Assembly (NCBI RefSeq): GCF_015471405.1
Contig: NZ_BLVZ01000002.1
Location: 397,039 to 461,038 of the forward strand
Length of the DNA: 64,000 nucleotides
Direction of reading: 5' to 3'
Origin: Pseudomonas cichorii
GTDB lineage: Bacteria > Pseudomonadota > Gammaproteobacteria > Pseudomonadales > Pseudomonadaceae
In this document: one piece after another, positions 1 through 9,327 of the stretch
Position numbering within the stretch: position 1 is the first letter of the stretch
Layout of the letters: every line of letters begins with the position of its first letter
Position numbers and translations under genes: made by a program
Notes under the pieces: model-generated
The model's database searches: none
Seen by the model: the letters and a program-made list of their open reading frames with translations, nothing else
What the model was told of the DNA's origin: nothing

Positions 1-497
1 AACGCATCGAGGTACGTCGCTACCTGCTTTGCCTGGATGACACTGCACGCAAGGTCGGCAAGTTGCCAAACCTGGGCGCTCGTGAAAAATCCGACCTGGA
101 AAAACTTCGCAAGGACCTGACCGGTACGACCGAATACGCACCGTTCTGGGTAATCCTGGCCGTTGCACTGGCGCTGGGTATCGGCACCATGGTCGGCTGG
201 AAACGTGTGGTACTGACCATTGGCGAGAAGATCGGCAAGCAAGGCATGACTTACGCTCAAGGCATGTCTGCGCAGATCACCACAGCCTGCGCAATTGGTA
301 TGGCCAACATCTTCAGCCTGCCCGTTTCGACCACCCACATCCTGTCGTCGGGTGTTGCCGGAACCATGGTTGCCAACAGGAGCGGCCTGCAAGGCGGCAC
401 CGTACGTACGATTCTGCTGGCCTGGGTCCTGACCCTTCCAGCCACTGTCGCACTGTCGGCCTGTCTGTTCTGGCTCGCGTCCAAAGCGCTGGCCTGA
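1..497 (+). CDS. Inorganic phosphate transporter, Pit family (C-terminal part)
   Basis: The gene enters the window already open; the readable frame starts at base 3 and ends at TGA 495-497. The visible part is about 164 residues: a charged cytoplasmic stretch, then at least three hydrophobic membrane spans. The segment [16 protein letters not shown] is the duplicated signature region of PiT-type phosphate permeases, which move inorganic phosphate across the inner membrane with a coupled cation. The extreme C-terminal span ends in LASKALA. A strong bidirectional hairpin follows directly. The N-terminal half is outside the window, so subfamily and start cannot be judged. Confidence 0.85.
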   Translation, partial: RIEVRRYLLCLDDTARKVGKLPNLGAREKSDLEKLRKDLTGTTEYAPFWVILAVALALGIGTMVGWKRVVLTIGEKIGKQGMTYAQGMSAQITTACAIGMANIFSLPVSTTHILSSGVAGTMVANRSGLQGGTVRTILLAWVLTLPATVALSACLFWLASKALA

Positions 498-507
498 TGC
501 TCCATAC

Positions 508-533
508 AAAGGCGGTGCGCACGCACCGCCTTT
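508..533. terminator. Bidirectional hairpin between convergent genes
   Basis: A 12-bp perfect stem (AAAGGCGGTGCG with its complement) and a 2-base loop lie between the phosphate transporter stop and the end of the convergent ATPase gene. The flanking A and T runs let it serve both strands. Confidence 0.8.
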
Positions 534-539
534 GACGCC

Positions 540-2027
540 TTACCTGCGCTTCTTGCCGCCCAGCAACGACCCCATCAAACCCCGCACCAGCTCACGACCC
601 AATTGAGTCGCCGCCTGACGCATGGCATTTTTCACCGCCTGCCCTGCAACGCTTCCCAGAAACTCACTGGCCTTGTCCCCGAAACTTTCCGACTCCTGCG
701 TGTTTGCGGCAGGTGCATCGGCCTGACTCGGTTCGCTCGCTTTGCGGGTGACCAGTATTTCGTAGGCCGACTCCCGGTCGACAGGCCTGTCATAGCGCCC
801 CGCCAGAGGCGACTGGCTGATAAGGCTGACACGCTCGGCTTCGCTCAGCGGCCCGATGCGCGATTGAGGAGGAGCCACAAGAACCCGCTGGACCATGGCC
901 GGCGTACCCTTGTCCTGCAAGGTGCCCACCAGCGCTTCACCGATTCCCAGCTCAGTCAGCACACTCAATGCATCGAACTCAGGGTTGGGCCTGAAACCAT
1001 CGGCTACTGCACGCAGCGACTTCTGCTCCTTGGCCGTAAACGCTCGAAGCCCGTGCTGAATACGCAGCCCCAACTGCGCCAGAATGTCATCCGGCAGGTC
1101 ACCGGGCGACTGAGTGACGAAATACACACCGACACCCTTGGAGCGAATCAGACGCACCACCTGTTCAAGCCGCTCCTGCAAGGCCTTGGGCGTATCGGCA
1201 AACAACAGATGCGCTTCATCGAAGAACAGCGCCAGCAGCGGCTTGTCTGCATCGCCACGCTCAGGCAATTGCTCGAAGAGTTCTGCCAGCAACCACAGCA
1301 GGAAAGTGGCGTAGACCTTGGGGGCTTCGTGTACCAGGCGGCTGGCGTCCAGCAGATGAATGCGCCCTCGCCCGTCGCTGGCAGGCCGCAGGATATCTTC
1401 CAGTTGCAAGGCCGGCTCACCAAACAAGGCTTCTGCGCCCTGCTGCTCCAGAACCGCGAGACGCCGCTGCAAGGCCTGGCTGGAACCGGTAGTCATCAGC
1501 GCGCCATCTTCCCCCAGCAACTGCGGGTTATCGCGCAAATGGTTGAGCAGTGCCTTGAGGTCCTTGATATCCAGCAGCAGAAGGCCTTCACGATCAGCCA
1601 CCTTGAAGGCTGCGTACAACGCCGATTGCTGGCTGTCGCTCAGTTCAAGCAGATTGCCCAGCAACAACGGCCCCATTTCACTCAATGTCGTGCGCAAGGG
1701 ATGGCCGGACTTGCCGTCAATATCCCACAGCGTTACTGGATATCCCTGAGGCTTGTGATTGAGCCAGGGCATCCCGGCAATCCGTTCGGCAATCTTGCCC
1801 TGAGGATTGCCCGCTGCCCCCAGCCCGCAGAGATCGCCCTTGATATCCGCGGCGAATACGGCCACGCCGGCATCGCTGAAGGCTTCAGCCAGACGCTGCA
1901 AGGTGACCGTCTTGCCAGTCCCGGTTGCACCGGCCACCAGACCATGACGATTGGTCAGGCGCAAAGCCTGAAAGACCGGTTGCCCACCAAGGTCGGCCCC
2001 CAACGCAATTTCCTGAGAATCGGGCAT
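540..2027 (-). CDS. HerA/YjgR-type ATPase (DUF853)
   Basis: A 495-residue cytoplasmic P-loop ATPase. The Walker A motif GATGTGKT is at residues 33-40 and a Walker B-like LLALFFDEAHLLF lies near residue 270. The N-terminal half matches the helicase HerA-central-domain layout of the YjgR family. The C-terminus is low-complexity and basic (LLGGKKRR) after an alanine-rich linker. The family has no firmly assigned reaction; HerA relatives translocate DNA, but YjgR members lack a proven role. The gene is single and faces the phosphate transporter across a shared terminator. Confidence 0.88.
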   Translation of the reverse strand: MPDSQEIALGADLGGQPVFQALRLTNRHGLVAGATGTGKTVTLQRLAEAFSDAGVAVFAADIKGDLCGLGAAGNPQGKIAERIAGMPWLNHKPQGYPVTLWDIDGKSGHPLRTTLSEMGPLLLGNLLELSDSQQSALYAAFKVADREGLLLLDIKDLKALLNHLRDNPQLLGEDGALMTTGSSQALQRRLAVLEQQGAEALFGEPALQLEDILRPASDGRGRIHLLDASRLVHEAPKVYATFLLWLLAELFEQLPERGDADKPLLALFFDEAHLLFADTPKALQERLEQVVRLIRSKGVGVYFVTQSPGDLPDDILAQLGLRIQHGLRAFTAKEQKSLRAVADGFRPNPEFDALSVLTELGIGEALVGTLQDKGTPAMVQRVLVAPPQSRIGPLSEAERVSLISQSPLAGRYDRPVDRESAYEILVTRKASEPSQADAPAANTQESESFGDKASEFLGSVAGQAVKNAMRQAATQLGRELVRGLMGSLLGGKKRR

Positions 2028-2230
2028 GTCATCACCTTCTCATGCACATCATGCAGAGCTGTTGGAAATAGCTGACCGCCAGCCAGCCGCTTTTTATAGA
2101 ACGCATAGTATTGACCAGTTTCAACAAGGCTGACTGCCATCCTCCCGCCGGGCGGCGGGATTTGCACGCGAACATCTATTCTTGTGGGAGGTCAAGGAAA
2201 GAACTGCCATTGATCGCAGGAGTGCCAACT

Positions 2231-3343
2231 GTGCATATCGCCGACATGACCATGTTCTACGCCCCCGCCAGCGGTGGAGTACGCACTTACCTCGATGCCA
2301 AGCACCGCCGCCTTGAGCGCTACCCGGATGTGCGCCACAGCCTGCTGATCCCCGGTGCCTGCTCAAGCCATAACGACGGGGTTTATAAAGTGGCCGCTCC
2401 TGCCTTGCCGTTCAGCAATGGTTACCGCTTTCCGTTACGGGTATCGCCCTGGCGCAATGTATTGCATAGCCTGCAACCGGACCTGATAGAAGTCGGCGAT
2501 GCCTACCTCACTGCCTGGGCGGCACTCGATGCCCGGCGGCAACTGGAAGTGCCGGTGATCGGCTTCTATCACTCGGATCTGCCATTGTTGGTCAGCAACC
2601 GCATGGGCCACTGGATGGGGACCAGTGTCGAAGCCTACATCAGCAAGTTATACGGCAACTTCGACCGGGTATTGGCGCCCAGTCAGATCATGGCTGACAA
2701 GTTGATATCCCTGGGCGTAGAAAATGTTTATACACAGCCCCTGGGCGTCGATCTGGAGACATTCAACCCCCGCCATCGAAACCCGGACATCAGAACTGAA
2801 CTCGGCTTGAACGAACATACCCATCTGCTGATATTTGCCGGGCGCGGCTCGAAAGAGAAAAAGTTGCCGGTCTTGCTTGAATGCATGCGCCAACTTGGCC
2901 CGCACTATCACCTGTTGCTGGTGGGTTCACATATGCCGGTCCAGGTGCCGGACAATGTTTCGGTTATCGGACGCTTCTGCAACACCAGGCTGCTGGCACA
3001 ACTGCTGGCCAGTGCCGATGCCCTGGTACATGCAGGCGATCAGGAGACTTTCGGCCTGGTAATCCTTGAAGCCATGGCCAGCGGCATTCCCGTAATTGCC
3101 GTCGCGGCCGGGGCTTTTACTGAAATAGTAAAACCGGAGTGCGGCTTGTTGTGTCATGCGAATGATCCCCAGGCGATGGCCTTCGCCGTTCGCGAGTTGT
3201 TCAGCCATGACACGCAGCAGAAAGGCCTGGCGGCTCGACGCCATGTCGAGGAGCGTTACAGTTGGGATAACGTGATCAGCGGCCTGCTCGAACATTATCG
3301 AGCAGTCCTGGGCTGTCGCCTGCCAGCACTCGCCCATGGCTGA
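2231..3343 (+). CDS. GT4-type glycosyltransferase
   Basis: A glycosyltransferase of about 370 residues with GT-B fold features. The N-terminal acceptor domain opens VHIADMTMFYAPASGGVRTY, and the C-terminal donor domain has GDQETFGLVILEAMASG, whose E-x7-E pair is the retaining GT4 signature. I chose GTG 2231 because AGGAG lies 8 bases upstream; GTG 2222 and ATG 2246 are alternatives in the same frame. It overlaps the next gene by 8 bp (ATGGCTGA), so the two are co-translated. A joint role in making and trimming a cell-surface glycan is inferred; the sugar is unknown. Confidence 0.85.
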   Translation: MHIADMTMFYAPASGGVRTYLDAKHRRLERYPDVRHSLLIPGACSSHNDGVYKVAAPALPFSNGYRFPLRVSPWRNVLHSLQPDLIEVGDAYLTAWAALDARRQLEVPVIGFYHSDLPLLVSNRMGHWMGTSVEAYISKLYGNFDRVLAPSQIMADKLISLGVENVYTQPLGVDLETFNPRHRNPDIRTELGLNEHTHLLIFAGRGSKEKKLPVLLECMRQLGPHYHLLLVGSHMPVQVPDNVSVIGRFCNTRLLAQLLASADALVHAGDQETFGLVILEAMASGIPVIAVAAGAFTEIVKPECGLLCHANDPQAMAFAVRELFSHDTQQKGLAARRHVEERYSWDNVISGLLEHYRAVLGCRLPALAHG

Positions 3344-4124
3344 AACGCCGAAACCGCGCAGTGTCCTGCTGGTCCTGCATGATGTCGCGCCGCCAACCTG
3401 GGCCGACTATCAGCCCTTTGTGGCTGCCGTGGATGCATTGGGCTCGATCCCCATCACCTGGCTGGTCGTACCGGACTTCCACAAACGCCACCCGCTGGAT
3501 AACGACCCGTACTTGCCTAACCTGCTGCACAGCAGGCTTGAACGAGGCGATGAGCTGGCATTGCATGGTTACTGTCACTACGACGACGGCCCTGCGCCCC
3601 GCTCACTGCATGAATACTTCATGCGTCGCATCTTCACCTGGGAAGGCGAGTTTTACACCCTGAACAGACAACAGGCCCTTGCGCGACTGGAAGCGGGTAT
3701 TGAACTGTTCAGACGCCATGCCTGGCCCCTTCACGGTTTTGTGGCACCCGCCTGGTTGATGAGCCAAGGCACCCGCGAAGCGCTGCGCCAACTGCCACTG
3801 GCTTACACCAGCGACTCGCAGCACCTTTATCGATTACCTGACTTTACGAGCATCGATGCACCCGGTCTTGTCTGGAGCGCACGAAGTTCCTGGCGGCGAG
3901 GCGTATCGAAAGTGGTCAGCGAACTGCACAGGTCCAGGATTCAGGAAGCACCGACCATTCGTCTGGGCCTGCACCCTGTCGACATGCGCCATGGGTTCTC
4001 GCGCCGCTACTGGCTCGACACCCTCAAACGCTTGCTGGAGGAAGGACGTCAGCCCATGACCAAAATCGCCTGGCTGAATGCTCAAGCGTTGCTGTCGGGC
4101 TCGGGGGATTGTTCTTGCAACTGA
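3336..4124 (+). CDS. DUF2334 polysaccharide deacetylase-like protein
   Basis: A 262-residue protein with the NodB-homology/DUF2334 pattern: VLLVLHDVAPPTWADY near residues 10-25 supplies the HD metal and base residues, and ELALHGYCHYDD near residue 75 supplies the second histidine motif. The family is expected to remove acyl groups from sugars in a metal-dependent way. There is no signal peptide, so a cytoplasmic or membrane-associated site is likely. It is translationally coupled to the upstream glycosyltransferase. Its 3' end overlaps a small convergent gene by about 40 bp. Confidence 0.82.
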   Translation: MAETPKPRSVLLVLHDVAPPTWADYQPFVAAVDALGSIPITWLVVPDFHKRHPLDNDPYLPNLLHSRLERGDELALHGYCHYDDGPAPRSLHEYFMRRIFTWEGEFYTLNRQQALARLEAGIELFRRHAWPLHGFVAPAWLMSQGTREALRQLPLAYTSDSQHLYRLPDFTSIDAPGLVWSARSSWRRGVSKVVSELHRSRIQEAPTIRLGLHPVDMRHGFSRRYWLDTLKRLLEEGRQPMTKIAWLNAQALLSGSGDCSCN

Positions 4125-4258
4125 CGCCACAATTCAGCGGCCTCAGAGAAGTCGGCGCCGTCTTCAGGCGTCAACTCATCAAGGTCGTAGCGACTCAGAC
4201 AGCCTTCGCCCAGAGTGGGAGGCGCGGTGGAGGTGGCTTTGTCGAGGGGATCGGTCAT
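4082..4258 (-). CDS. Small acidic hypothetical protein
   Basis: A 58-residue acidic protein, MTDPLDKATSTAPPTLGE..., rich in Asp and Glu, with no membrane segment or motif I recognise. ATG 4258 is preferred over TTG 4264, though no strong ribosome site is visible. The 3' end overlaps the convergent deacetylase gene. Small proteins of this kind occur in Pseudomonas, but a function cannot be given. It could be a spurious frame; the amino-acid make-up looks protein-like. Confidence 0.45.
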   Translation of the reverse strand: MTDPLDKATSTAPPTLGEGCLSRYDLDELTPEDGADFSEAAELWRQLQEQSPEPDSNA

Positions 4259-4309
4259 TAGCAAGGCGCCCGTACATTCGAAGAAAATCTGTCGCCTTCA
4301 ATGACGTCT

Positions 4310-4357
4310 CGCGAATGAATTCGCTCCTACAGAGGCGTAGGAACGAATTTATTCGCG
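4310..4357. repeat. REP-type palindrome
   Basis: A 21-bp imperfect inverted repeat around GCGAATGAATTCGCTCC with two mismatches, between the small acidic gene and the 3' end of purU. A second copy lies at 19918-19965. The core resembles extragenic palindromes of Pseudomonas. It sits just past the end of purU and may work as an mRNA-end structure. Confidence 0.8.
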
Positions 4358-4371
4358 AATGGCGCAAATGA

Positions 4372-5223
4372 TCAATCGAAAACCACGGTCTTGTTGTCAT
4401 GCACCAACACCCGGTCTTCCAGGTGAGCACGCAGACCACGGGCCAGGACCATTTTTTCCACGTCACGGCCGAAGCGCACCATGTTTTCGATGCTGTCGCG
4501 ATGGCTGACGCGAACCACGTCCTGCTCGATGATGGGACCGGCGTCGAGTTCTTCGGTGACATAGTGACAAGTGGCACCAATCAACTTCACGCCACGCAGC
4601 GAGGCCTGATGATAAGGCTTGGCGCCGACGAACGATGGCAGGAAGCTGTGGTGAATGTTGATCACCTGATGGGCATATTCGCTGCACAACTGCGGCGGCA
4701 GGATCTGCATGTAGCGCGCCAGAACCACCACATCAGCCTTGTGATGACCGACCAGACGCGAAACTTCGGCAAATGCCGGCTGCTTGTCTTTTGGATCGAC
4801 AGGGACGTGGTAATAAGGAATGTCGTGCCACTCGACCATGCTGCGCAGATCCTGGTGATTGGAAATCACGCAGGCGATGTCACAGTCGAGTTCATCGCTG
4901 TGCCAGCGGTGCAGCAGGTCAGCCAGGCAATGGGATTCGCGGCTGGCCATCAGCACAACGCGCTTCTTCTGCGCAGAGTCAGTGATGCGCCAGTCCATCG
5001 AGAACTCTTCGGCGATAGGCGTAAACGCCTCGCGAAAGCCCTCGAGATCAAAGGGCAATGTATCGGCACGGATCTCGTGACGCATGAAGAACCAGCCACT
5101 GAGATTGTCCGAATGGTGGCTCGCTTCGGTAATCCAGCCATTATGGGATGCCAAAAAGTTACTGACTTTGGCAACGATGCCAACACGGTCCGGGCAAGCA
5201 ATCACCAGACGAAAAGTGCGCAT
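4372..5223 (-). CDS. purU: Formyltetrahydrofolate deformylase
   Basis: A 283-residue enzyme that hydrolyses 10-formyltetrahydrofolate to tetrahydrofolate and formate, supplying formate for PurT and balancing one-carbon pools. Residues 1-80 form an ACT regulatory domain (FRLVIACPDRVGIVAKVSNFL). Residues 85-283 form the formyltransferase-type catalytic domain, with VINIHHSFLPSF and the ELDAGPIIEQ segment that carries the conserved catalytic aspartate. Length is normal for the family. It is transcribed alone, away from mvaT, and ends close to a REP palindrome. Confidence 0.95.
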   Translation of the reverse strand: MRTFRLVIACPDRVGIVAKVSNFLASHNGWITEASHHSDNLSGWFFMRHEIRADTLPFDLEGFREAFTPIAEEFSMDWRITDSAQKKRVVLMASRESHCLADLLHRWHSDELDCDIACVISNHQDLRSMVEWHDIPYYHVPVDPKDKQPAFAEVSRLVGHHKADVVVLARYMQILPPQLCSEYAHQVINIHHSFLPSFVGAKPYHQASLRGVKLIGATCHYVTEELDAGPIIEQDVVRVSHRDSIENMVRFGRDVEKMVLARGLRAHLEDRVLVHDNKTVVFD

Positions 5224-5569
5224 TTAGGGAAACTCCAGAACTTCGCAAAGGCGCTATTCTAGCGACTGTGCGGCAAAACTGCAGTATTCCCTTTGCCTGC
5301 CTCTCAAGAAAACCCGCCGCCAGAGATTGCACCTTGCCAGCATCACATTGTCAGCGCTCAAGCCCCAAACAAACCCTCTATTTAGCGGTGCTTTAATAGG
5401 GTGCATCTTTGGGAGTCGCACACCCGCTTGCTAGTTCCATGAATCTGTAGACGGGGTGTATATTCTAAATAATCCAATAAAACTTTTATTTAATGTTTAC
5501 TTGCTCAAGTTCTCTGACTATTATTGCGTGACTGTAACCCTGAAACCCATCACAACATAAGGTTCCCTC
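5224..5569. other. AT-rich divergent intergenic region upstream of purU and mvaT
   Basis: A 346-bp gap without a convincing gene. The mvaT-proximal third (about 5450-5530) is markedly AT-rich (TTCTAAATAATCC, then ATAAAACTTTTATTTAATG), the type of DNA that MvaT itself binds, so autoregulation is plausible but inferred. I could not place a confident -35/-10 pair. Confidence 0.5.
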
Positions 5570-5947
5570 ATGTCCCTGATCAACGAATACCGCGCCACAG
5601 AAGAAGCCATCAAAGAACTGCAAGCCCGTTTGAAAAACCTGTCGCAAGACGACAAACTGCAAACCGAGCTGGAATTTGAAGGCAAACTGCGCACACTGAT
5701 GGGCGAATACCAAAAATCGCTGCGCGACATCATTGCACTTCTGGATCCAGAATCCAAAGTTAAAGCGCCTCGTGGCGGTGCAGTGAAAACTACCGGCACC
5801 AAGCGTGCTCGCAAAGTCAAGCAATACAAAAACCCGCACAACGGCGAAGTCATCGAAACCAAAGGTGGCAACCATAAAACTCTGAAAGAGTGGAAAGCCA
5901 AGTGGGGCAGCGACGAGGTTGAAAGCTGGGCCACTCTGCTGGGCTAA
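5570..5947 (+). CDS. mvaT: Nucleoid-associated xenogeneic silencer MvaT
   Basis: A 125-residue H-NS-like protein typical of Pseudomonas. The N-terminal half (about 1-60) is a charged coiled-coil oligomerisation region. A basic linker (APRGGAVKTTGTKRARKVK) leads to the AT-hook-like DNA-binding module PHNGEVIETKGGNHKTLKEWK, which recognises AT-rich minor grooves. MvaT silences horizontally acquired DNA, so it may bear on the AT-rich prophage accessory genes and Tc promoter in this window. It is a single gene with its own intrinsic terminator. Confidence 0.95.
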   Translation: MSLINEYRATEEAIKELQARLKNLSQDDKLQTELEFEGKLRTLMGEYQKSLRDIIALLDPESKVKAPRGGAVKTTGTKRARKVKQYKNPHNGEVIETKGGNHKTLKEWKAKWGSDEVESWATLLG

Positions 5948-5980
5948 GCCTTACAGGGCTGCACCGCATCTGCACCCGTT

Positions 5981-6008
5981 AAAAACGCCAGCTTGCTGGC
6001 GTTTTTTT
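5981..6008 (+). terminator. Intrinsic terminator of mvaT
   Basis: An 11-bp stem AAAACGCCAGC with a 2-base loop, followed by T7. It lies 34 bp past the mvaT stop and can also serve the convergent sbcB gene. Confidence 0.9.
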
Positions 6009-6034
6009 ATTAATAAGATTCCCCCCCTCTCGCC

Positions 6035-7465
6035 TTATACTCCCAATCGCCCGGTTAAATGCTGTACATAATTCTGCCACTGATTCAACACCTGAAGCTG
6101 CGCAGGGGTGGCATTAACAGACAACTCGGCCAGCGCGTCTGTAAAACTTTGTAAGGTATTGGGAGCGCCCCATTCCGGGCTGCGTAGCCGCGCCTGACAA
6201 AAATGGCGCCAACGCTGTTGCTCTTCGTCACTCAAGGTATCGGGGAAGTTACGGGCGCGATAACGAAACAACAACTCAGGCAGACGCCCATCGTCAAAAG
6301 GCCACGCATCATGGGCCAGTTGTTCCGGCTCGGCACAGCGTACTTGCTCACAAAGTCGACGATCACGATCACCAATAAATCCATCATACAATTGCTGCTC
6401 GGGATCTTCGGTGGCCGTGAAATCATCCTTGTCATACAAAGCAGGCAATTTACTCTGCCAAACTTCACGACTCTCGTTCAGCCGAGACGCGCGCGCCTGA
6501 TAGCCCGCCATATCCAGCTGCAAGCGCTCTTGATCTTCACTGCGCAAGACACTGAGCGGCGCAATCACCGGGCATCGATTTATATGCAGTAATTTGAGCG
6601 GCACCGGCAACTCACCCTCCGCCATCTCCTCACGACGCCTATATAAACGCTGCTTCAGAACTTCGGCATCCAGGTCCAGCAGAGGCGAATGATCCAGATG
6701 CAGGTCGCACACAATCAGGGCATTGCGATTCCTGGGATGCCAGGCCAGCGGCAATACCACACCCAGATAATTACGGGCCGCAGAAAAGCGTCCTGAGATA
6801 TGCACCAGCGGCTGCATCAGACGAATCTGTTCCTGAACCTTATGTTTGCTGCGCAGAGCGAACAGGTAGTCATACAGTCTTGGTTGTTTCTCACGTATCA
6901 GGCGCGCCAGAGCGATAGTTGCCCGCACATCCGACAACGCATCATGGGCTTGCCCGTGATCAATGCCATTGGCGGCGGTCAGGCGTTCCAGCTTGAGGGT
7001 TACTCTGCCCTCTTCCTGTGGCCAGACAATCCCGTCAGGGCGCAGTGCATAGGCGGCTCGCACTACATCGATCAAATCCCAGCGACTGTTACCGCCCTGC
7101 CACTCTCGCGCATAAGGATCGAAGAAGTTTCGATACAAGCTGTAACGGGTTACCTCATCATCGAAACGCAGCGTGTTATAGCCCGAACCGCATGTGCCGG
7201 GAGCCGACAGTTCAGCATGCACACGGGTCATGAAATCGGCTTCGCAGAGCCCTTTTTCAGCCAGACGCTCGGGCGTGATCCCGGTAATCAGGCACGCCGC
7301 CGGATGAGGAAGAATGTCGTCGCCGGGCTGGCAATAAAGATTTACGGGCTCTGCGATCTCATTGAGGTCGAAGTCGGTACGAATGCCGGCCATCTGCAAC
7401 GCACGGTCACTGCGCGGATTGATACCGGTGGTTTCATAGTCGTACCAGAAGATGCTGGAGGTCAC
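6035..7465 (-). CDS. sbcB: Exodeoxyribonuclease I
   Basis: A 3'-5' single-strand DNA exonuclease of 476 residues, matching the usual length of about 475. The DEDD-type exonuclease domain opens SSIFWYDYETTGINP with the catalytic Asp/Glu pair, and DALSDVRATIALARLI carries the later acidic residues. SH3-like and C-terminal ExoI domains follow. GTG 7465 is chosen: upstream residues in the same frame are not family-like. The protein acts in mismatch repair and recombination. It faces mvaT across the shared terminator. Confidence 0.93.
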   Translation of the reverse strand: MTSSIFWYDYETTGINPRSDRALQMAGIRTDFDLNEIAEPVNLYCQPGDDILPHPAACLITGITPERLAEKGLCEADFMTRVHAELSAPGTCGSGYNTLRFDDEVTRYSLYRNFFDPYAREWQGGNSRWDLIDVVRAAYALRPDGIVWPQEEGRVTLKLERLTAANGIDHGQAHDALSDVRATIALARLIREKQPRLYDYLFALRSKHKVQEQIRLMQPLVHISGRFSAARNYLGVVLPLAWHPRNRNALIVCDLHLDHSPLLDLDAEVLKQRLYRRREEMAEGELPVPLKLLHINRCPVIAPLSVLRSEDQERLQLDMAGYQARASRLNESREVWQSKLPALYDKDDFTATEDPEQQLYDGFIGDRDRRLCEQVRCAEPEQLAHDAWPFDDGRLPELLFRYRARNFPDTLSDEEQQRWRHFCQARLRSPEWGAPNTLQSFTDALAELSVNATPAQLQVLNQWQNYVQHLTGRLGV

Positions 7466-7624
7466 GGGCTGATCCTGAACAAAAGACCTGCAAAGTGTAG
7501 GTTGTCGAGCATGCCTGTGGCGAATTAAAGCCTTATTGCCCCACAAAGCCCGGAATGCCTTGTTGCGCACCACAGCCTTGCTCGATAGCATCACAAATCG
7601 CTTTCAGGTGCCCTGCTCCCGACA

Positions 7625-8350
7625 ATGTCATCGCCTCCAGCCTCGCCAAGGAATGCAGCGCCGCCCGCGCCACTGGATACCCGAATAGGGATCGAGACCC
7701 CGGAAGGCATCGATCTGGTCATCCGTCCAGCCGGTCTGCTGCCGCGCGCACTGGCCTTCGGGATCGATCTCGGCATCCGAGTGCTGATCATCGGCGCACT
7801 CATCATGTTCTTCCGGCTGTTCGACAAACTCGGCACAGGCCTGGGTTCCATCGCCACGTTTCTGGTGACCTGGTGGTACATGGTGCTGTTTGAAGTATTG
7901 AATCAAGGCAGCACGCCGGGCAAACGCATCATGGGCCTGCGCGTGGTACAGGACGATGGCACGCCCATCGACTGGGCATCGTCGCTGATCCGCAACCTGC
8001 TGCGCGTCGTCGACATGCTGCCTTTCGGTTACTGCATCGGGATCATCAGTTGCCTGAGCCATCCCATGTTCAAGCGTCTGGGCGATCTGGCGGCCGGAAC
8101 CTGCGTGATCTATCGCGATGTACCGGTCCAGCGCCCCGTTCTGCCGCAAGCCGAGCCGGTTGTTGCGCCGTTCACGCTGACTCTGGACGAACAACGTGCC
8201 GTCATGGATCTGGCGGAACGCCAGGGCGAACTCTCCGCTGCCCGCACTGAAGAGCTGGCAGCCATTCTGGCAGAACCCTTGCACATTCCTCCCGGCAAGG
8301 CAGTCGCGCACATCAATGGCCTGGCCCGCGGCCTGTTGGGGCCAACATGA
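7625..8350 (+). CDS. RDD family membrane protein
   Basis: A 241-residue inner-membrane protein and the first gene of a six-gene operon. The RDD domain (about residues 35-165) starts PAGLLPRALAFGIDLGIRV, containing the Arg and Asp residues that name the family, and has three hydrophobic segments. STPGKRIMGLRVV is the other conserved RDD block. The C-terminal 75 residues are soluble and helical. No substrate is known with certainty for this subgroup. Its last 4 bases overlap the next start (ATGA). Confidence 0.85.
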   Translation: MSSPPASPRNAAPPAPLDTRIGIETPEGIDLVIRPAGLLPRALAFGIDLGIRVLIIGALIMFFRLFDKLGTGLGSIATFLVTWWYMVLFEVLNQGSTPGKRIMGLRVVQDDGTPIDWASSLIRNLLRVVDMLPFGYCIGIISCLSHPMFKRLGDLAAGTCVIYRDVPVQRPVLPQAEPVVAPFTLTLDEQRAVMDLAERQGELSAARTEELAAILAEPLHIPPGKAVAHINGLARGLLGPT

Positions 8351-9327
8351 AACAGAGCCTGTTCGAAGCCCGTCACCAACCCCAATGGCAACGTTTCAGT
8401 GAGCGCCTGGATGCACTTGAGCGTAGCAAGAGCGATCCCGAAACCGGCGAAACCTTCGCCAGCGATTACCGGCGTATCTGCCATCAACTGGCATTGGCGA
8501 GGGAACGCGGCTACAGCAGCCACTTGATCGACCCGTTGCAACAACTGGCCATGCGCGGCCACCAACAGCTCTACCGCCATCGCAGCAGCATCGGTGCGCA
8601 GTTCCTGAGTTTCATCCTCGCAGGCTTCCCGCGTCTGGTTCGGGCGCAATGGTGCTTCGTACTGGTCGCCAGCCTGTTGTTTTTCGCCAGCCTGATCGGC
8701 ATGGGCCTGCTGGTGTATTTCTTTCCGGATCTGGTCTACAGCATCCTCAGCCCGGCACAGGTCAGCGACATGGAAAGCATGTACGACCCCTCCGCGAAAC
8801 GCATAGGCCAGGCGCTGGAGCGAGAATCCAGCGATGACTGGATGATGTTCGGCTACTACATCATGAATAACATCGGCATCGCGTTTCAGACCTACGCCAG
8901 CGGATTGCTCTTTGGCCTGGGCAGCCTGTTCTTCCTGCTGTTCAACGGCCTGATGATCGGTGCCGTTGCCGGCCACCTGACACAGATCGGCTTTGGCCAG
9001 ACATTCTGGTCATTCGTGGTGGGGCACGGTGCCTTTGAGTTGACGGCAATTGCCCTGGCCGGCGCGGCAGGCCTGAAACTGGGCTGGGCCTTGCTGGCTC
9101 CGGGTCGCCTGACCCGCGCCGAAGCCTTGCGTCTGGCGGCACGAACCAGTGTGCAGTTGATCGGCGGCGTCATTCTGTTCCTGTTTATTGCGGCCTTTAT
9201 AGAAGCCTACTGGTCATCGATGACCTGGCCCGCCCCTCTCATCAAATATCTGGTGGGCGCCGCTCTCTGGGCATTGGTGATTGCCTATCTGGCTCTGGCA
9301 GGACGGACAGCCCATGCGCCTGACTGA
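8347..9327 (+). CDS. SpoIIM/DUF95-type integral membrane protein
   Basis: A 326-residue membrane protein with about five hydrophobic spans. It belongs to the stage II sporulation protein M family, which is widespread in non-sporulating bacteria. The N-terminal 90 residues are soluble and helical (MKQSLFEARHQPQWQRF...). The glycine-rich stretch YASGLLFGLGSLFFLLFNGLMIG is characteristic. ATGA overlap with the RDD gene and a 14-bp overlap with the next gene show strict coupling. Its role is unknown outside Bacillus; in this operon it probably forms a membrane complex with the RDD and DUF4129 proteins. Confidence 0.82.
   Translation: MKQSLFEARHQPQWQRFSERLDALERSKSDPETGETFASDYRRICHQLALARERGYSSHLIDPLQQLAMRGHQQLYRHRSSIGAQFLSFILAGFPRLVRAQWCFVLVASLLFFASLIGMGLLVYFFPDLVYSILSPAQVSDMESMYDPSAKRIGQALERESSDDWMMFGYYIMNNIGIAFQTYASGLLFGLGSLFFLLFNGLMIGAVAGHLTQIGFGQTFWSFVVGHGAFELTAIALAGAAGLKLGWALLAPGRLTRAEALRLAARTSVQLIGGVILFLFIAAFIEAYWSSMTWPAPLIKYLVGAALWALVIAYLALAGRTAHAPD

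Noticed and set aside
603..2075. A 490-codon plus-strand frame over the YjgR-type gene
   Set aside because: It is the antisense shadow of a gene with clear Walker motifs and has no recognisable domain.
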